From: Theodoxus fluviatilis
Taxonomy: Eukaryota; Mollusca; Gastropoda; Cycloneritida; Neritidae
Reading direction: 5' to 3'
DNA: 45,000 nt
Assembly (NCBI GenBank): GCA_034096865.1
Contig: JAWQFJ010001298.1
Coordinates: 1-45,000 of the forward strand
Of the stretch, positions 24,368-35,330 are shown one piece after another. Each line of letters starts with the position of its first letter. Within the stretch, counting starts at the first letter, position 1. The position numbers were made by a program, and so were the translations under genes. Below the pieces are notes generated by a model. It had not been told where the DNA came from. It searched no databases and worked only from the letters and a program-made list of their open reading frames with translations.

Positions 24368-24536
24368 ACACACATATATATACGTATACATACATACACG
24401 CGCACACACACACACCATCTATGAAAATGCGTATCAGAGATTCTACATCACGCATGATTATTCGATTCCGTCCATCAAATATCTTGAGTGATGGGAAATG
24501 TGACCAGGAATGCTGAGACCCCTCGGAGTTTCCGTC

Positions 24537-24887
24537 TCATTTCATCAACTCCAGCATGGGGCGAGCAGTCAATTTGTCCCTGTACCAGGGATGATCCATG
24601 ACACCCAACTGCCCTATACAATTGGCAGCATCTCGAGCATTAACACGACCATGTGCGTCATAGAAACTGTCGCCAACTCCAACAGCGGCAAATGTCAATC
24701 GAGTAAACACATAGAAATATCTCCGTCGAGCTCCCTTTGTTGACGGCTTGTCACCATCAACTTTTGCCTGACACGCGGATGTTTCTAAAGACCCGCGCGA
24801 CCCAAGCAACAACAGTACTATTGACACAATAATGATTATTTCTAAAGAACCCTGCAGCAGCTGGTAATCACTCCATAAATATTCCAT
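24537..24887 (-). CDS. Weak coding candidate with hydrophobic segment
   Basis: A 116-residue frame on the minus strand starts MEYLWSDYQ. A strongly hydrophobic run follows at residues 15-28 (LEIIIIVSIVLLLL), and then a polar part including YFYVFTRLTF and SFYDAHGRVNARDAANCIG. That last block loosely resembles the spacing of a degenerate EF-hand loop followed by a helix, but key acidic positions are missing. The hydrophobic run could act as a signal anchor. A splice-acceptor-like pyrimidine-rich stretch with CGACAG and a donor-like CTGGTACAG also lie inside, so only part may be exonic. No neighbouring exon was recognised. It may well be a chance frame. Confidence 0.2.
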   Translation of the reverse strand: MEYLWSDYQLLQGSLEIIIIVSIVLLLLGSRGSLETSACQAKVDGDKPSTKGARRRYFYVFTRLTFAAVGVGDSFYDAHGRVNARDAANCIGQLGVMDHPWYRDKLTARPMLELMK

Positions 24888-24899
24888 ATGCGGACCGAT

Positions 24900-26280
24900 T
24901 TTGTCCGTCGATTAGTTAAAGTGGTTACGTCTTTGTGTATAATCGGTGGTGATTAACATCGATTTTCTTTTGCCCTTGACGCTCGCGTGTCGACACCGGA
25001 AAACTAATTGATAGCAAATGTCGTCAGGGAATGTCAGTCTCCGTGACTCCATTGTTTCTTCTTACGAAGGCTGCACACACGCAGTCATTCTGAACAGAGA
25101 GATATTGAATAGTCTCAGCCACGCTGAATGACGCGCAGTTATAGTCGACGGTCACAGCTCACAGGACAATAATCGATTGGCCCGTATCCTGCAGAGACCC
25201 ACACCGATCTCGCCAGCATCCGTCCCGCCTGACTTGAGGTCAGAACCCCTCTTGCCAGGATCGAGAGCGGACGCTGTGCTCGGAGCACGTGCCCCCCAGT
25301 CATGGCATAGTACCGCTGTTCGGCCCAGAGCAACGTGTGCTGTAGGTTAAATGAGCACGCTACGCACGATCTGGGAATCTGCGACGTCGAGGCACGCTCA
25401 CTCACACTCTCGTGTGTTGAGAGGAAGAAAAAAGATGACCGAGGAGAGTTTTGTTTCCTTTTTTTCAAGGCTCAGTGTGTGAAGAATGAGACAAGACAGT
25501 ATTATTAATCGTGAAAAAGGCAGGGATCATCTGCCTCATGAAATCCCGTTTCAAATTCGTTGGGATTCAAAGAGCAGCCGTAATATGTGTGCCAGCTTGC
25601 TTGCCAAGACTATCAAGTAGCTATGAGGTGATTCCGACACGCTGTTGAGGAGTAAACATTCGCAAAGGAGAAACCGTGCTTGGAAAAGATTGTGTCAGAT
25701 GATGCCATGGAGAGCAATCGTCGTTCCGACAGACCTCTCATCGTGAAACCAGTTAATCGATTTGCACAACAGTTTATTCCTGAACGAGATCGCTAATCGA
25801 AGTTGGGTTTATTCGCTGTCAAGCAACGCAGGAAGTGGGAGAGGTAGGCCTATCCATGCGGAGTATTCATCGGTAACTTCACGATGAACAGAAGGACCAG
25901 TGCACGCAGGTGAAACACGATCAGCGTGCATAGAAGCTTTGATGTGAAGTTGTTCATCTCAGTACACAGACTTTAGACTGAGGGAGTGAAAGGGGAGAAT
26001 CAAAAGACTCGAGCAGGAAAAGGCGAGCCCGACAGTTAGGCAGTTAGTGTTGAAACGTCACCAGCGTTTGACTATACCACTTTGAGAGGGACTGCCACTG
26101 CCGGACTGGCTTGTACTGTCACAGCCGAACGCGCAACCTCCAATCATTTCTAGAGCGCTAGTCCATGTCGATCATGACTGAAGGAGGCTTAGTCACAACG
26201 AATGCGACGGGCACATCAGGATAAGATTTCATCCGCTCTGGCATTCATAAATGATAGAAGGAGGCCCTTCTTGAATGATG
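24900..26280. other. Unique DNA, no gene seen
   Basis: One 109-residue minus-strand frame (25139-25468) has no recognisable features. No repeats were noticed. Confidence 0.5.
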
Positions 26281-26660
26281 GATCTTCAGATTCTTCATGA
26301 ACTCTCGAGGTGGACGGTATAATTTATTGATATGCTCCAACCCATGCTATGGATGCACAGTTTGAAATCTTTGCCCGTCAAAACAACTGACTGCCATGAA
26401 GGGTGAGTTGTCACGGATTGTTCATGCAGAGCGTCGCCCCCTGCTCTAAATTTCATGAAGGATAGTGTGGATTTCTTGATTGGTGAATCTTCAAACATTC
26501 TAAATACACCCGCAGTGGACGTTATAGTGGTATGATTTAACTCGTGGTCTCGGCGGCTGTGGAGACTGTTTGAAAACAGTGTCATTCAGAACAAGAGACC
26601 ATCATGAAAAGTGAGTCGTCACGGATTGTCTATGGAGAACATCGACAACAATATGACTTC
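26281..26660. repeat. Diverged tandem duplication, about 208-bp period
   Basis: GTGAGTTGTCACGGATTG (26403) recurs as GTGAGTCGTCACGGATTG (26611), each preceded by CCATGAA or TCATGAA and followed by a related CAT/TATG(C/G)AGA block. Earlier blocks also match: GATCTTCAGATTCTTC versus GAATCTTCAAACATTC and GGTGGACGGTATAAT versus AGTGGACGTTATAGT. A 96-residue minus frame lies inside without recognisable identity. Confidence 0.7.
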
Positions 26661-26702
26661 CCAGCTGGTGCATACCTCTCCGTATGCTGACATCAGTATG
26701 AA

Positions 26703-26963
26703 TCAGCTCATTATGCTGATAGATCCCGAGTTCTGAAGATTCATTTTGTGTTTCCTCTCTTGATATTCCACAACTCTCGTAAGCAACTGGTTTGCAGGGT
26801 CTGGGACACTGGAAGCTGTAACACTGTGCCCGCGTGGCTCCTGTGAAGGGAATGATACTGTTACTGGATCTCCAGACTGATACGAATCTAACTCTCGTTG
26901 GACAGTTGAAGGCTGATTTTGTGTATTCTCATCGGACTGCACTGCCTTCTGCAGTTTCCTCAT
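26703..26963 (-). CDS. Weak coding candidate, 86 residues
   Basis: The minus-strand frame starts MRKLQKAVQSDENTQ. It is hydrophilic and rich in Gln, Ser, Glu and Asn, unlike the Cys/Arg/Ser-rich noise frames around it. It contains LLTRVVEYQERKHKM, which could be helical. A stop lies just upstream of the ATG, no splice sites are obvious, and no family is recognised. Confidence 0.15.
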   Translation of the reverse strand: MRKLQKAVQSDENTQNQPSTVQRELDSYQSGDPVTVSFPSQEPRGHSVTASSVPDPANQLLTRVVEYQERKHKMNLQNSGSISIMS

Positions 26964-26969
26964 TTCAAA

Positions 26970-28760
26970 ATCCTAGACGACCTTCAAAACAAGTGAAAAG
27001 GTTGAACTAACTTGAAGAGAAGTGACAGCAGCACTGTGCGACTAGGTCATCAAGCCCTGTGTGAAACACAAGCGACACTTCATTCTCTAAGCTTGCTTTG
27101 GAACGGCAAGGCCCACGCTTTCTTGAGTGCGCGTTCGACCAGTGCTTGGAGTTTTCCTGAACGTGTGCGGAAACACAGAAATGTGTACAGTACTTGGGTG
27201 TTCTCTCTGTGCTGCTACGCTTGCATGCTCGCTCAAAGAATTCATTGTTGAACACTAGGCAGACGTTTGCAGTGTTACGCAGTCTCAAACTTACAAGTAT
27301 GTGCACGGTCGAGATGCAAAACATGTGCTGAAGTGGACAACTTCTCATCTGGCGGTAAGATACTTTGCAATGAGGTCTGTATGAGGGATGTTATTGATCT
27401 CATGCAATGCGCTGCTTCAGTTTTCCTGAGGCAGCGTCTCCCAGCCTTCACGGCCTGATACTCATGAAAAGACTGCGCCCAGCTGCGAGTTTTACGGCGA
27501 GATAACAACAGCAAGGGACAGACACTGCGGAGAGTCGAGTCATAGCGAGACGGCATACTTCGCTGGTGTCATTTATTGACATGTACCCGTGCGTCGCTCT
27601 CCATCTAATCTAAGTACACAGTGCATTTGTTTGCACTTCAAGACAGAATCTCACACAACAGCTGCTGCTAAGTGCCATAGTCACCCCTGAAATCCGCGGT
27701 CACGAAAGCGAACCTTGTGTGGTAATCGCTCGAGTGAGTCGACATTTATGAGTGTGTTCTGCGAGCGATCAGTCTAAATGAGAACAAACTGAAGGCATGA
27801 TAAATACGCACCTCTTTATCAGTCTTATCGCATGGGCGTAGGCAGTACGGGAATGATCTGACAGATCAGAACAAGCAGGTCGTACATGTGACAAGTTCTA
27901 ATCGTGCTGCAATTGGGCATGCATGCCATTACATTCAATACAGCAGCTTATGGCTGGCTTCAGTGAAGTGTCAGGTATTCCGAAGATTAAAGTAACTTCA
28001 CCCTTTTTCCCCCTGACGTAGATCCACTGAATGCCTGTGCGATAGCGATCGACTCCCTAGATTGTTATGTCCTGCTGAGTGAGGGCGACACTTGTTGTTC
28101 ACACGCATGCATACTTCGTTGGAGATTATTTCCTCTTTTTTTTTCTTAGATCAGCTCAGCTGCTTCACGTGTTCAGGCAGAAGCTCCAGGGAGAACAAAG
28201 AAATGGGGAGATGAGGGAGAGGGGTGGTTGCTGAGCGCTTGGTAGTGCAACGTAACAGTGCTGAAGTCCAGGACTGGGGTGAGGGAAACTTTGTGTGAGT
28301 CATTTTTAAAAGCTTTCGAGCGTGTTCGTGACCATGCCTTACTAAAAGTGTAGGAGTTACTAGAAAGGAAGAATGCACTTCTCTTTCACTGTTGTCTAAG
28401 TCTAGGTGAAGAAGGCACTCTCCCGCAGATGGTTCGTGTGCTGAGTGTGAAAGCAGTACCCGCCACCGTCCCTGGCACATGCACATTCCTGAAAGGCATA
28501 GTGCAAACAACGGCTAGACGGCAGCGTGACACGCTCCCGCGCCCATTCTATCGAGGTCTTGTTGATATTGTTAACTGTTAAAGGTTACAAAAGTGCGAGC
28601 AGCTTATCTTTCACAGTCCTCACCTCAGCGACCCAAACCACAGGTGTCATGCATGCGTGACTGCAACTTGCTTATGATGAGCGCGGACACCCTTCACCCT
28701 CGACCCGAAACCTCGCGCACCCCGAGTGTCTCCATACCGGTGTAACCCGCTCGCCTGTCT
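26970..28760. other. Unique DNA, no gene seen
   Basis: Frames of 60 to 119 residues on both strands (27007-27348, 27275-27556, 28151-28510 minus) have no recognisable domain or codon pattern. There are no arrays. Confidence 0.5.
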
Positions 28761-28761
28761 T

Positions 28762-29664
28762 TCAAACAGGGATTGCCATCATCAATAACAGCGACTCTAA
28801 AGCTAGTGTTACGATTCGCGAGCAAATACCCCGTGCGGAGTGGACGCCTCCAAACTCAGTAGGCGGCCTGCCGGAGTGAAGAGCAATCACATTCAGCGAT
28901 TGACGCGGGTACGAGGTTGTCAGACGAACCGGATTTTCCCTCTGAGCGCGTCCTTTGCTTTTGTGCAGTGCGGTGCGGTGCGGTGCGGTGCGGTGCGGTG
29001 CAGGTACGTGCGAAGAGACTGAGTCAAGACAAAGTCGTGTACCTTTGCAAGACTTTTCTTGTTGATCTGTGGTGTTTCTGTTATTTTGTGCGCAAGCCCT
29101 TCGTCGAGATGCCACGATGAGGCAGTATCGGAATCTCACACCGGCTTTCATCATTTGAACTCGTGCTGGTATGTTGGCTACGTGGTCATCCTGGGATGGA
29201 GTCAGAGAGAAATCAAATTGTTTCAGAGGAAAAACTTCAGAGCATAGGGAGGAATGGAGACATTTAGCGGTATTTGCTTTCCACTTTGCAAGGCGTTGAG
29301 TCTCAGGTGTCAGGTACGGAGAAATACTTGATCTCTCCCTCCGTCCTCCCCATCTGGGTGTCAGCGGTGACACGTGGGGAGCATTATTTTCAGGAGAGTG
29401 CGACCACAAAAAGTGACGACAACCTCCACCACAAAACACCGGTGTTCGACCGATAACGATGGCGACCTCTGCAAACACGAAAATTATGGAACCCAACTTC
29501 CCGCCATCTTGTTCGGGCGAGAGCGCGAACAGCCATATGCTCATCGCTGATGTCACACACCGAATAGAAAAGGGCTCCATTCTGACGGTCCGAAACGGTG
29601 TCAACACGAAGAATAAAAATTCCCGCGCCTCAGATTGTCTAGCGGGAGTGGATGCACACTTCAT
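28762..29664 (-). CDS. 300-residue open frame of unknown status
   Basis: This is the longest frame in the window that is not a simple-repeat artefact. It begins MKCASTPARQSEAREFLFF, ends near LESLLLMMAIPV, and is Arg/Ser/Ala-rich with scattered Cys and no recognised domain. A pentanucleotide GGTGC array inside it reads as repeated Arg-Thr-Ala-Pro-His. For random DNA of this length and composition, one such frame per window is unlikely but not excluded. The plus strand also keeps a 104-residue frame (29459-29773) overlapping its N-terminal end. No splice sites or homology support a gene. Confidence 0.15.
   Translation of the reverse strand: MKCASTPARQSEAREFLFFVLTPFRTVRMEPFSIRCVTSAMSIWLFALSPEQDGGKLGSIIFVFAEVAIVIGRTPVFCGGGCRHFLWSHSPENNAPHVSPLTPRWGGRRERSSISPYLTPETQRLAKWKANTAKCLHSSLCSEVFPLKQFDFSLTPSQDDHVANIPARVQMMKAGVRFRYCLIVASRRRACAQNNRNTTDQQEKSCKGTRLCLDSVSSHVPAPHRTAPHRTALHKSKGRAQRENPVRLTTSYPRQSLNVIALHSGRPPTEFGGVHSARGICSRIVTLALESLLLMMAIPV
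28966..29002. repeat. (GGTGC)n pentanucleotide repeat
   Basis: About seven units of GTGCG/GGTGC between TTTTGTGCA and CAGGTACG. Confidence 0.9.
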
Positions 29665-29779
29665 AGGGATCTTAGATATGAGCGAGAAAAGTCACAAAAC
29701 TCGGAAGGTCGTCAACAAAATAAGCGTGAAGAATGGCTGTGACAAGACAATACTATGCAACTTTCTAAACTGAAGAAAC

Positions 29780-30800
29780 TTGTGCACTTGAAAGTTTATA
29801 ACATATTTATGTGAGCGAAATGAACTTTGTGAGATACCCACTCTATCGTCACGGACGTCTTTTGCACGGTACGTACCGAACCATATTGACTCAACGTACA
29901 TCTCGGTGGGGGCAGGATTAGGCCCCGACTTGTGCCAATCTGTGGCTGATAAGACATCGAAGTGAAAACGGGTTTTCTGGCATGCCTGGGATAGACAACA
30001 CCTGTTAATACACTGTGCACACACTGTGCACATTCTCTCGGACCATTATGTAAAATGCATTAGACAGGGGTGCGACATCTTGAAACATCCTGCGGCGTGG
30101 CGCTTTCAAGGCACGTAACCTAGAAGCCTCGGCTTCTGTCAGTTAACAATGAATCATGTCTCGCCGACGTTGAAGCAACAGCAATCGCCGATGTTTTTGT
30201 GAGCTCTGAGGAATGGCTGTTGTTGAAGTGTGCATTTGCAGTTGCTGTGACAAGCAGGTGGAAATGATTGTGAAGTTCTGTACAGAGGAACTGCGATGGC
30301 TCGCTTGGACCACTTGTGTGCTTCCAAAGACGACAGGTAGCAGTAAGAGTGGCACTGGATGGGAGGGAGCAGTACTCATGCTGGGGTTGTGTGAACAATC
30401 GGCAGCAGTTTTGCTGGATGTACATAGTCGACCAACAACTGCTATAGTAGCTTTATGTGTCGGGATGAACAAGTAAGGTTCTTTTGGTCCGAACAAAAAA
30501 CTCAGATCAATGACTTTGATGGTTAGGATTGGAAATGCTTTGCTTGATTTGCCAGCACGGTGTGATCATTAGACAGTGACGCCCTGGATCACTCAGCCTG
30601 CCCAATAGTGATCTTCTCGAGCAGATAGTTATGTGTCCACGTGGAGCGGATGCGACTGACACATCTGTGTGAACAGAGTACTACATATGCTGCTGCTGGA
30701 CACTACCCTCACCAGCTGAAACCCGTAGTCATGGAGCTTTCGGGGCCTTTTCCAGTAGCTCGACCATGGGAGGCCCCATGCAGCGCAAAACGCCACTGGG
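29780..30800. other. Unique DNA, no supported gene
   Basis: Frames of 60 to 117 residues on both strands show no family. The part from about 30540 upward may be the 3' flank of the LINE remnant at 30810-31380, whose 3' end could not be fixed. Confidence 0.4.
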
Positions 30801-30809
30801 GAGTGTCTA

Positions 30810-31380
30810 CTAGTTGCTGGTGACTGCCAGTGTATGGTGCCTGCTGGACTGCCACACCCACAACGCTGCAGCTTCAGCGGTCTCCTGCAGCAGTCCCGTC
30901 GTCTTTTGAATGACCCTGGACCCTGCCCCCAGGCATTGTAGGATGCGGATGACAGAGTGCCCAACAAAGATTATGCAGCCATCCTCGACTGGGAATATCC
31001 TGCAGTCCCATCCACGCTCCCCGCACGACAGTCGGGTGTCCTCGTATCGGGTCAACTTTCTTCCATGGGCCCAGGACACGCTGCCCATCCAAGGTACTGT
31101 CAGCTCTGCCAGAATGAGACTACTTGACCTCCTGGACCAGATGGCCATAATGGTACGGTAATGGATCTACGATTACAGTGAAAACGTTTTGCGACAGTTC
31201 GAGACGGAGCTGTGTGGATCCAGCAAGGAAGCAGCCGTCGGCGCGGTGACGCGGCCAACCTGAGTGCGGTCTATTCCCCACGTAACCAGTGCCTCGTGCC
31301 TGCGTGGCCGCTGTAATTGCCGCGTCCCTTTCACGGTGGTGACGAGAGAGAAGGCGCACCGCATGGTGCGGTGCAGTCAC
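30810..31380 (-). pseudogene. C-terminal remnant of a LINE-type ORF
   Basis: On the minus strand, 31148-30810 encodes LILAELTVPW, then AHGRKLTRYED, GWDCRIFPVEDGC and FVGHSVIRILQCLGAGS, ending near AAALWVWQSSR. This order (ELTVPW, a Tyr-containing helix, FPVEVGCRGF-like, L-G, then a Trp-rich end) is the conserved C-terminal region of a family of invertebrate and fish non-LTR retrotransposon ORFs, recalled from experience. The preceding part lies in another frame (31380-31120, with STQLRLELSQNVFT), so at least one frameshift separates them. The catalytic RT domain is not present. The VEVGCRGF-equivalent is altered here (VEDGCIIF), consistent with decay. Confidence 0.65.
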
Positions 31381-31389
31381 GCTTCCGTG

Positions 31390-32260
31390 CGTTCATCCGG
31401 CCGTGTGTCCTCACTGCAAGCGCATTAGGCTGTGGACTGGCGGTTTCCATTTCCACTCACTCAGATCCCGAAATGCTTCCCAGACGACATCCGAGAAGCT
31501 CATTCGTGTGGCAAGGTAGAGGGTGTAACAATCACTTTAACAATAGAGACATCATGGGGCTGTGCATAGCTTGTTGCTTTCATGTAAAATAATGTTCTGA
31601 TAAGTTATTAGATGTTCAAATAAGGTAAAAGCTGCATGAATGCTTAGGCAGAGACGCGTTCATGCATACGTGCGTAGATTATTGTGGCGGAAAATCTCCA
31701 GTAGGAAAGTAATCTTGTGTTCATTGAAAATTTAAATCGAAAGGCAATATATCAAGACAGCCTGTGCACGACACGCTTCAACTACAGGCTATCTGTCGAG
31801 TTGGGACGATTTGACAGTAGCAATCTGTACATCGATCATGTATGAGATGACAACAGACCTGCTAGATAGTGATGATGTTCCAGGTAGACGGCCGTTTGCC
31901 AAAACACTTGACCTTTATCTCAGCAGTGTATAATCCTATGTAAAGAGATTTTGCTGGTGGCACCGAGGTTATCTACGGTACACGAGAGAAATATATGATA
32001 GGCACAACTAATGTGAGACCTTTTCTTTCATTTGTTTAGTTGGTGAACAGTGGCTTCGTAGCACCATCAGAGTCGCACTTTTCGGTCTGTGAGTACATGT
32101 CATCTGTATGTGTTTTATGAATGTCCAATTTTCCCCTCAAAAGCCATTGATGTCCAGCTTTAGATGATTTTTTTTTCTTCATATGTTCAGGTGAGGATCG
32201 ATTCTTCCGATACCGGTATGCACAATTGCATGATGTATGCTATGCATGCATTTACATGTG
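31390..32260. other. Unique DNA, no gene seen
   Basis: AT-rich, with no frame above about 60 residues and no array or hairpin noticed. Confidence 0.55.
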
Positions 32261-32264
32261 ACTT

Positions 32265-32525
32265 GACAGACAGTAGGCTATGTAAGGCCAATGAGCATGA
32301 AAATCGCTAGAATAGTTTAGAGAATGCGCAAATCAAGTCACGATGTCCCTTTTTATTCGCCTCTTACGAATCGCGTAGGAAGACATGATGAGTTATTCTG
32401 ACCCCAAACCCACAGGGGGTCCAAACCCACAGGGGGCCCAAACCCACAGGGGACCCAAACCCACAGGGGGCCCAAACCCACAGGGGGCCCAAACCCACAG
32501 GGGGCCCAAACCCACAGGGGGCCCA
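32265..32525 (-). mobile_element. SINE-like family, copy 5, with distal minisatellite
   Basis: AGTAGGCTATGTAAGGCC, GAAAATCGCTAGAATAG, GTCACGATGTCCC, TATTCGCCTCTTACGAATCG, GTAGGAAGACATGATGAG and TTCTGACCCCAAACCC follow in the order seen in the other copies. Its distal end has been amplified into seven 17-bp units (32406-32524). The GAAT-like end is not evident here. Confidence 0.6.
32406..32524. repeat. 17-bp minisatellite, seven units
   Basis: The unit is AAACCCACAGGGGGCCC, with variants ending GGTCC and GGACCC. The seven copies total 119 bp. The minus-strand frame of Gly-Phe-Gly-Pro-Pro-Val type residues is a by-product. Confidence 0.96.
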
Positions 32526-33319
32526 AAATAAGCAATGGAGCTGTGTAGGTTGCCAATGTTGAGATTTCTTTCGTTCTAGTTGCTCCACTAATCATCCAAT
32601 TCTGTGTTGCTGCGATGACATTTGCTATAATGTTGCTGCTAAGCGTGTTGTGGAGTGCCTTTAAAGCACCAAACCCACCCCGCGTTGATGGAGTAAAGCC
32701 CCCAAATCGCGTGTTTCCCATCACCCTTTTCTTCACTTCCAAGGTACGAAATTGTTCCTCACTTGTATCCTACGACAGCCCGCCCTCTTGTCAACGAGAA
32801 TTTGTGAAGTCTCATTGGCTGGACCCAAACAGACTCCGCATGCGTGGCTAGATTTGACAGGACCGATATGTAAATCCTGAGGAGTACTTTCCAAACATCC
32901 TCATGTCTTGATCTCTAAATGTCCATTTTAAAGGGTAGCGTTTTTTTCCGGCCTGTACCTCGTCAATGAGTTCGACTTCAAAGTGGTTTTTATCTTTAGA
33001 AAGAACACTCAAAGCGTTCTCTGAATAATTCAATGACTTTAAAGCGACAAAGGTGGTAAAAAAATTGTGACTTCACAATCATTGGTATCAGTTTCAGTGG
33101 TAGGTGATAATAATATGTCAAACACTGTTTGGCGATATGTGACAGGTATATGCGTACAAATTGATTGCATTAAACACATGGTTCAGTCCTGTCATTTATG
33201 GCGAAGAAGTTTTTTTTTTAGCTGTTACATGTGTTCCTTTAACTTTTTTGTGTGAAAAGAATTTGCTCGAAGAGGTGCGGAAGGAGATACAGGTGTGAAT
33301 TGTGTCTACGTACGAGCGC
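32526..33319. other. Unique DNA, one weak open stretch
   Basis: On the minus strand a frame ending at 32848 stays open for about 108 codons and includes HFEVELIDEVQAGKK and KYSSGFTYRSC. No start, splice signal or family could be assigned, so it is not called as a gene. Confidence 0.4.
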
Positions 33320-33640
33320 TTAAGTATCAACGCAAAGGCGTTCCTGAGGTTTCGTGTCCATCAGAGCGTAAGTGATGGACCACATGAGGTGCACAAGCGT
33401 GCATGGGGCTTCGTGTCCATCAGACTGTGTAGAAATAAGCATGCAATCAAACGCATGAGCCATACAAACATGCATGCGTTCATGTCCATCATACGTTGTA
33501 GTAATAAGCAATTGAACACATTAGCTGCTCAGGCATGCATGGTGTTTCATGTCATTGAGAACGTGTAGTGTTATGCAATAGACCACATGGACTGTGCAAC
33601 CTTTCATGGGCTTTCATGTCCATCAGACCGTGTATGATCT
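33320..33640. repeat. Degenerate tandem repeat, about 67-bp period
   Basis: TTCGTGTCCATCAGA or TTCATGTCCATCA recurs at 33351, 33410, 33479, 33546 and 33613 (spacings 59, 69, 67, 67). Between them lie matched blocks such as GTGTAG(A/T)AATAAGCA and CATGCATG. Identity between units is moderate. Confidence 0.75.
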
Positions 33641-33641
33641 G

Positions 33642-35174
33642 AATGATTTGACCCCAACCCAATGCCCCCCCCCCCCCCCTAGCCTGTCTGGTTGCTTGGG
33701 GGCCACCCTTGGCTGAGCCTCTGGAGCAGGCTCCAAAAACCCACAGTCAGGGGTTCCAGCTGGTGAGGGGGGCATTGAGCAGCTGGCCGTTACTCTTGCC
33801 AATAATCATTCGAGTTCTCTCCGAAAGACTGCAATGCATCAACGCATGTTGTCATCAAACCTTTCACTGATTTGTCTTGAAACAATAAAAATCAAATCAT
33901 TTCCACATGCCTGTGTGTTCTTGTATAGTGTAAAGCAATCACCCTTGCATCCCTGTTTTTCCTCTCGGCTACTCGTCACGGCGTCTTCGTCTGTTTGTAA
34001 ATCATTCTGCACCCTTGCATCCGTGGCAGGTGCCCTTTAATCCCCCTTAGGGGTGAACGCACGCTCCAGCAGTTCGCTGTCAGGCCCGGGGTGTGCGGGG
34101 CGGCAGACCCGAGGAGTGGGGACTGAGGGGCTACATTACCACCGGGCCTCTCGCCTTTCAGGCCTACTGTCGCCCCGGGTATCGCCTGGCCCATTACGCG
34201 CTGTTTACGAGGCTTGCGCGTCCATGCCCCGGGGTGCAGACAAGCTCCACTGAGTCCTGCTCCACAATCCCAGACGTCGCGAGGACAGCTTTTTCTTCCA
34301 AGAAAAGGATGGAAAAAAGAAAGAAGAAAAAAGAAGACTCGAATTGGGGTAGATGAAAGAGGAAGGGAAAAATTTAGGAGGAGTCAAGTGCAGCTGGGAG
34401 TTTTGGAGTAGAAAAGTCGGAAGTGGTGTCTGAAAAAAAGTTCGGTGTGGAATCTTTACGGGCTGCAGGGTGAAGCCGAGTCTGACTGCAAGGACACGTG
34501 TGATAATGGAGGGGGACAGTTGAAAAACTTGTCGGGTTCGTTTTTTACGCCATCAGTTGGATGTAAGTTCAGAGAGACTGGCAGTAAAACCCTGACACTC
34601 TCATTTGTAATGCCATTTTTTGGTCTTGCGATGTATGGAACGCATGTGCTCGCTCTTGGGAGAAGGGAAGAAAATTTTGCTCAAGCAGTTTGTTGCACAT
34701 CTTGGTTGTTTTTTAATTTTTTAAAAAGTGATATTATTTTCTACAGAAGCCTCATAGATCACGCAGTACAAACGTTTTTGGTCGTAATTTTGCTTCTTTT
34801 TAAATACGAGTTTCTTGTCTTGTCTGTATGGTGATTTTCTTCTGACTAGGGACGGAGTCGAAAAGTTCGAACAAAACTTCAGCTTTGCACTTCCTTGAGA
34901 AAATGGAACACCTCACCGCAAATACAAAGAAAGGAGTAAGAATACTGAAGCATCCAAGTGAACACAAGGTTGAAGTCTGAAAAGTGACAACACGAATTTT
35001 TTTAACCATAAATGTATTCAGTTTTTATACGCTTTCCAGAGAAATTATCATAACTATGTATGGTACATATAATTAATATCTAACTTGAGCGTAAAGCTAT
35101 AAGAATTCACACAAGACATAAGCTGAAATGTACGAAATTGCCATGGCAGAATTATATAGACAAGACGGAAGTAG
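33642..35174. other. Unique DNA, partly GC-rich, no supported gene
   Basis: A C-run of about 16 lies near 33665-33680. The GC-rich stretch at 34030-34260 keeps short frames open on both strands without recognisable products. CACCCTTGCATCC occurs twice about 70 bp apart (near 33940 and 34010). The 129-residue frame at 34445-34834 has a hydrophobic C-terminus but no recognised family. Confidence 0.4.
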
Positions 35175-35330
35175 GTGGAATGTATGAATGAGGTATTACG
35201 GCATATCAGCCTTGTGGGCTATGGAAGGCTATTGACTACACAACCACAAGAGCTGGTTAGAAGAGCAAGTCAAGACTCAATTTCCTGAGTTTTTCGCTTT
35301 TTACCAATCACGTATGCCTTGGGCAAAGGC
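35175..35330 (-). mobile_element. SINE-like family, copy 6
   Basis: GAATGTATGAATGAGG, ACGGCATATCAGCCTTGTGG, GCTATGGAAGGC, AGAGCTGGTTAGAAGAG, CAAGTCAAGACTCAATTTCC and TACCAATCACGTATGCC follow the family order. The family's distal CCCCAAACCC-type block may continue as TATCCCTAACCCTCGGGGGG and CCCCGAACCCTCGG at about 35628-35674, about 300 bp away. Confidence 0.55.

Noticed and set aside
32848..33172. Minus-strand stretch open for about 108 codons including HFEVELIDEVQAGKK
   Set aside because: There is no start codon context, splice signal or recognised family. The residue composition is plausible, but that alone is not enough.
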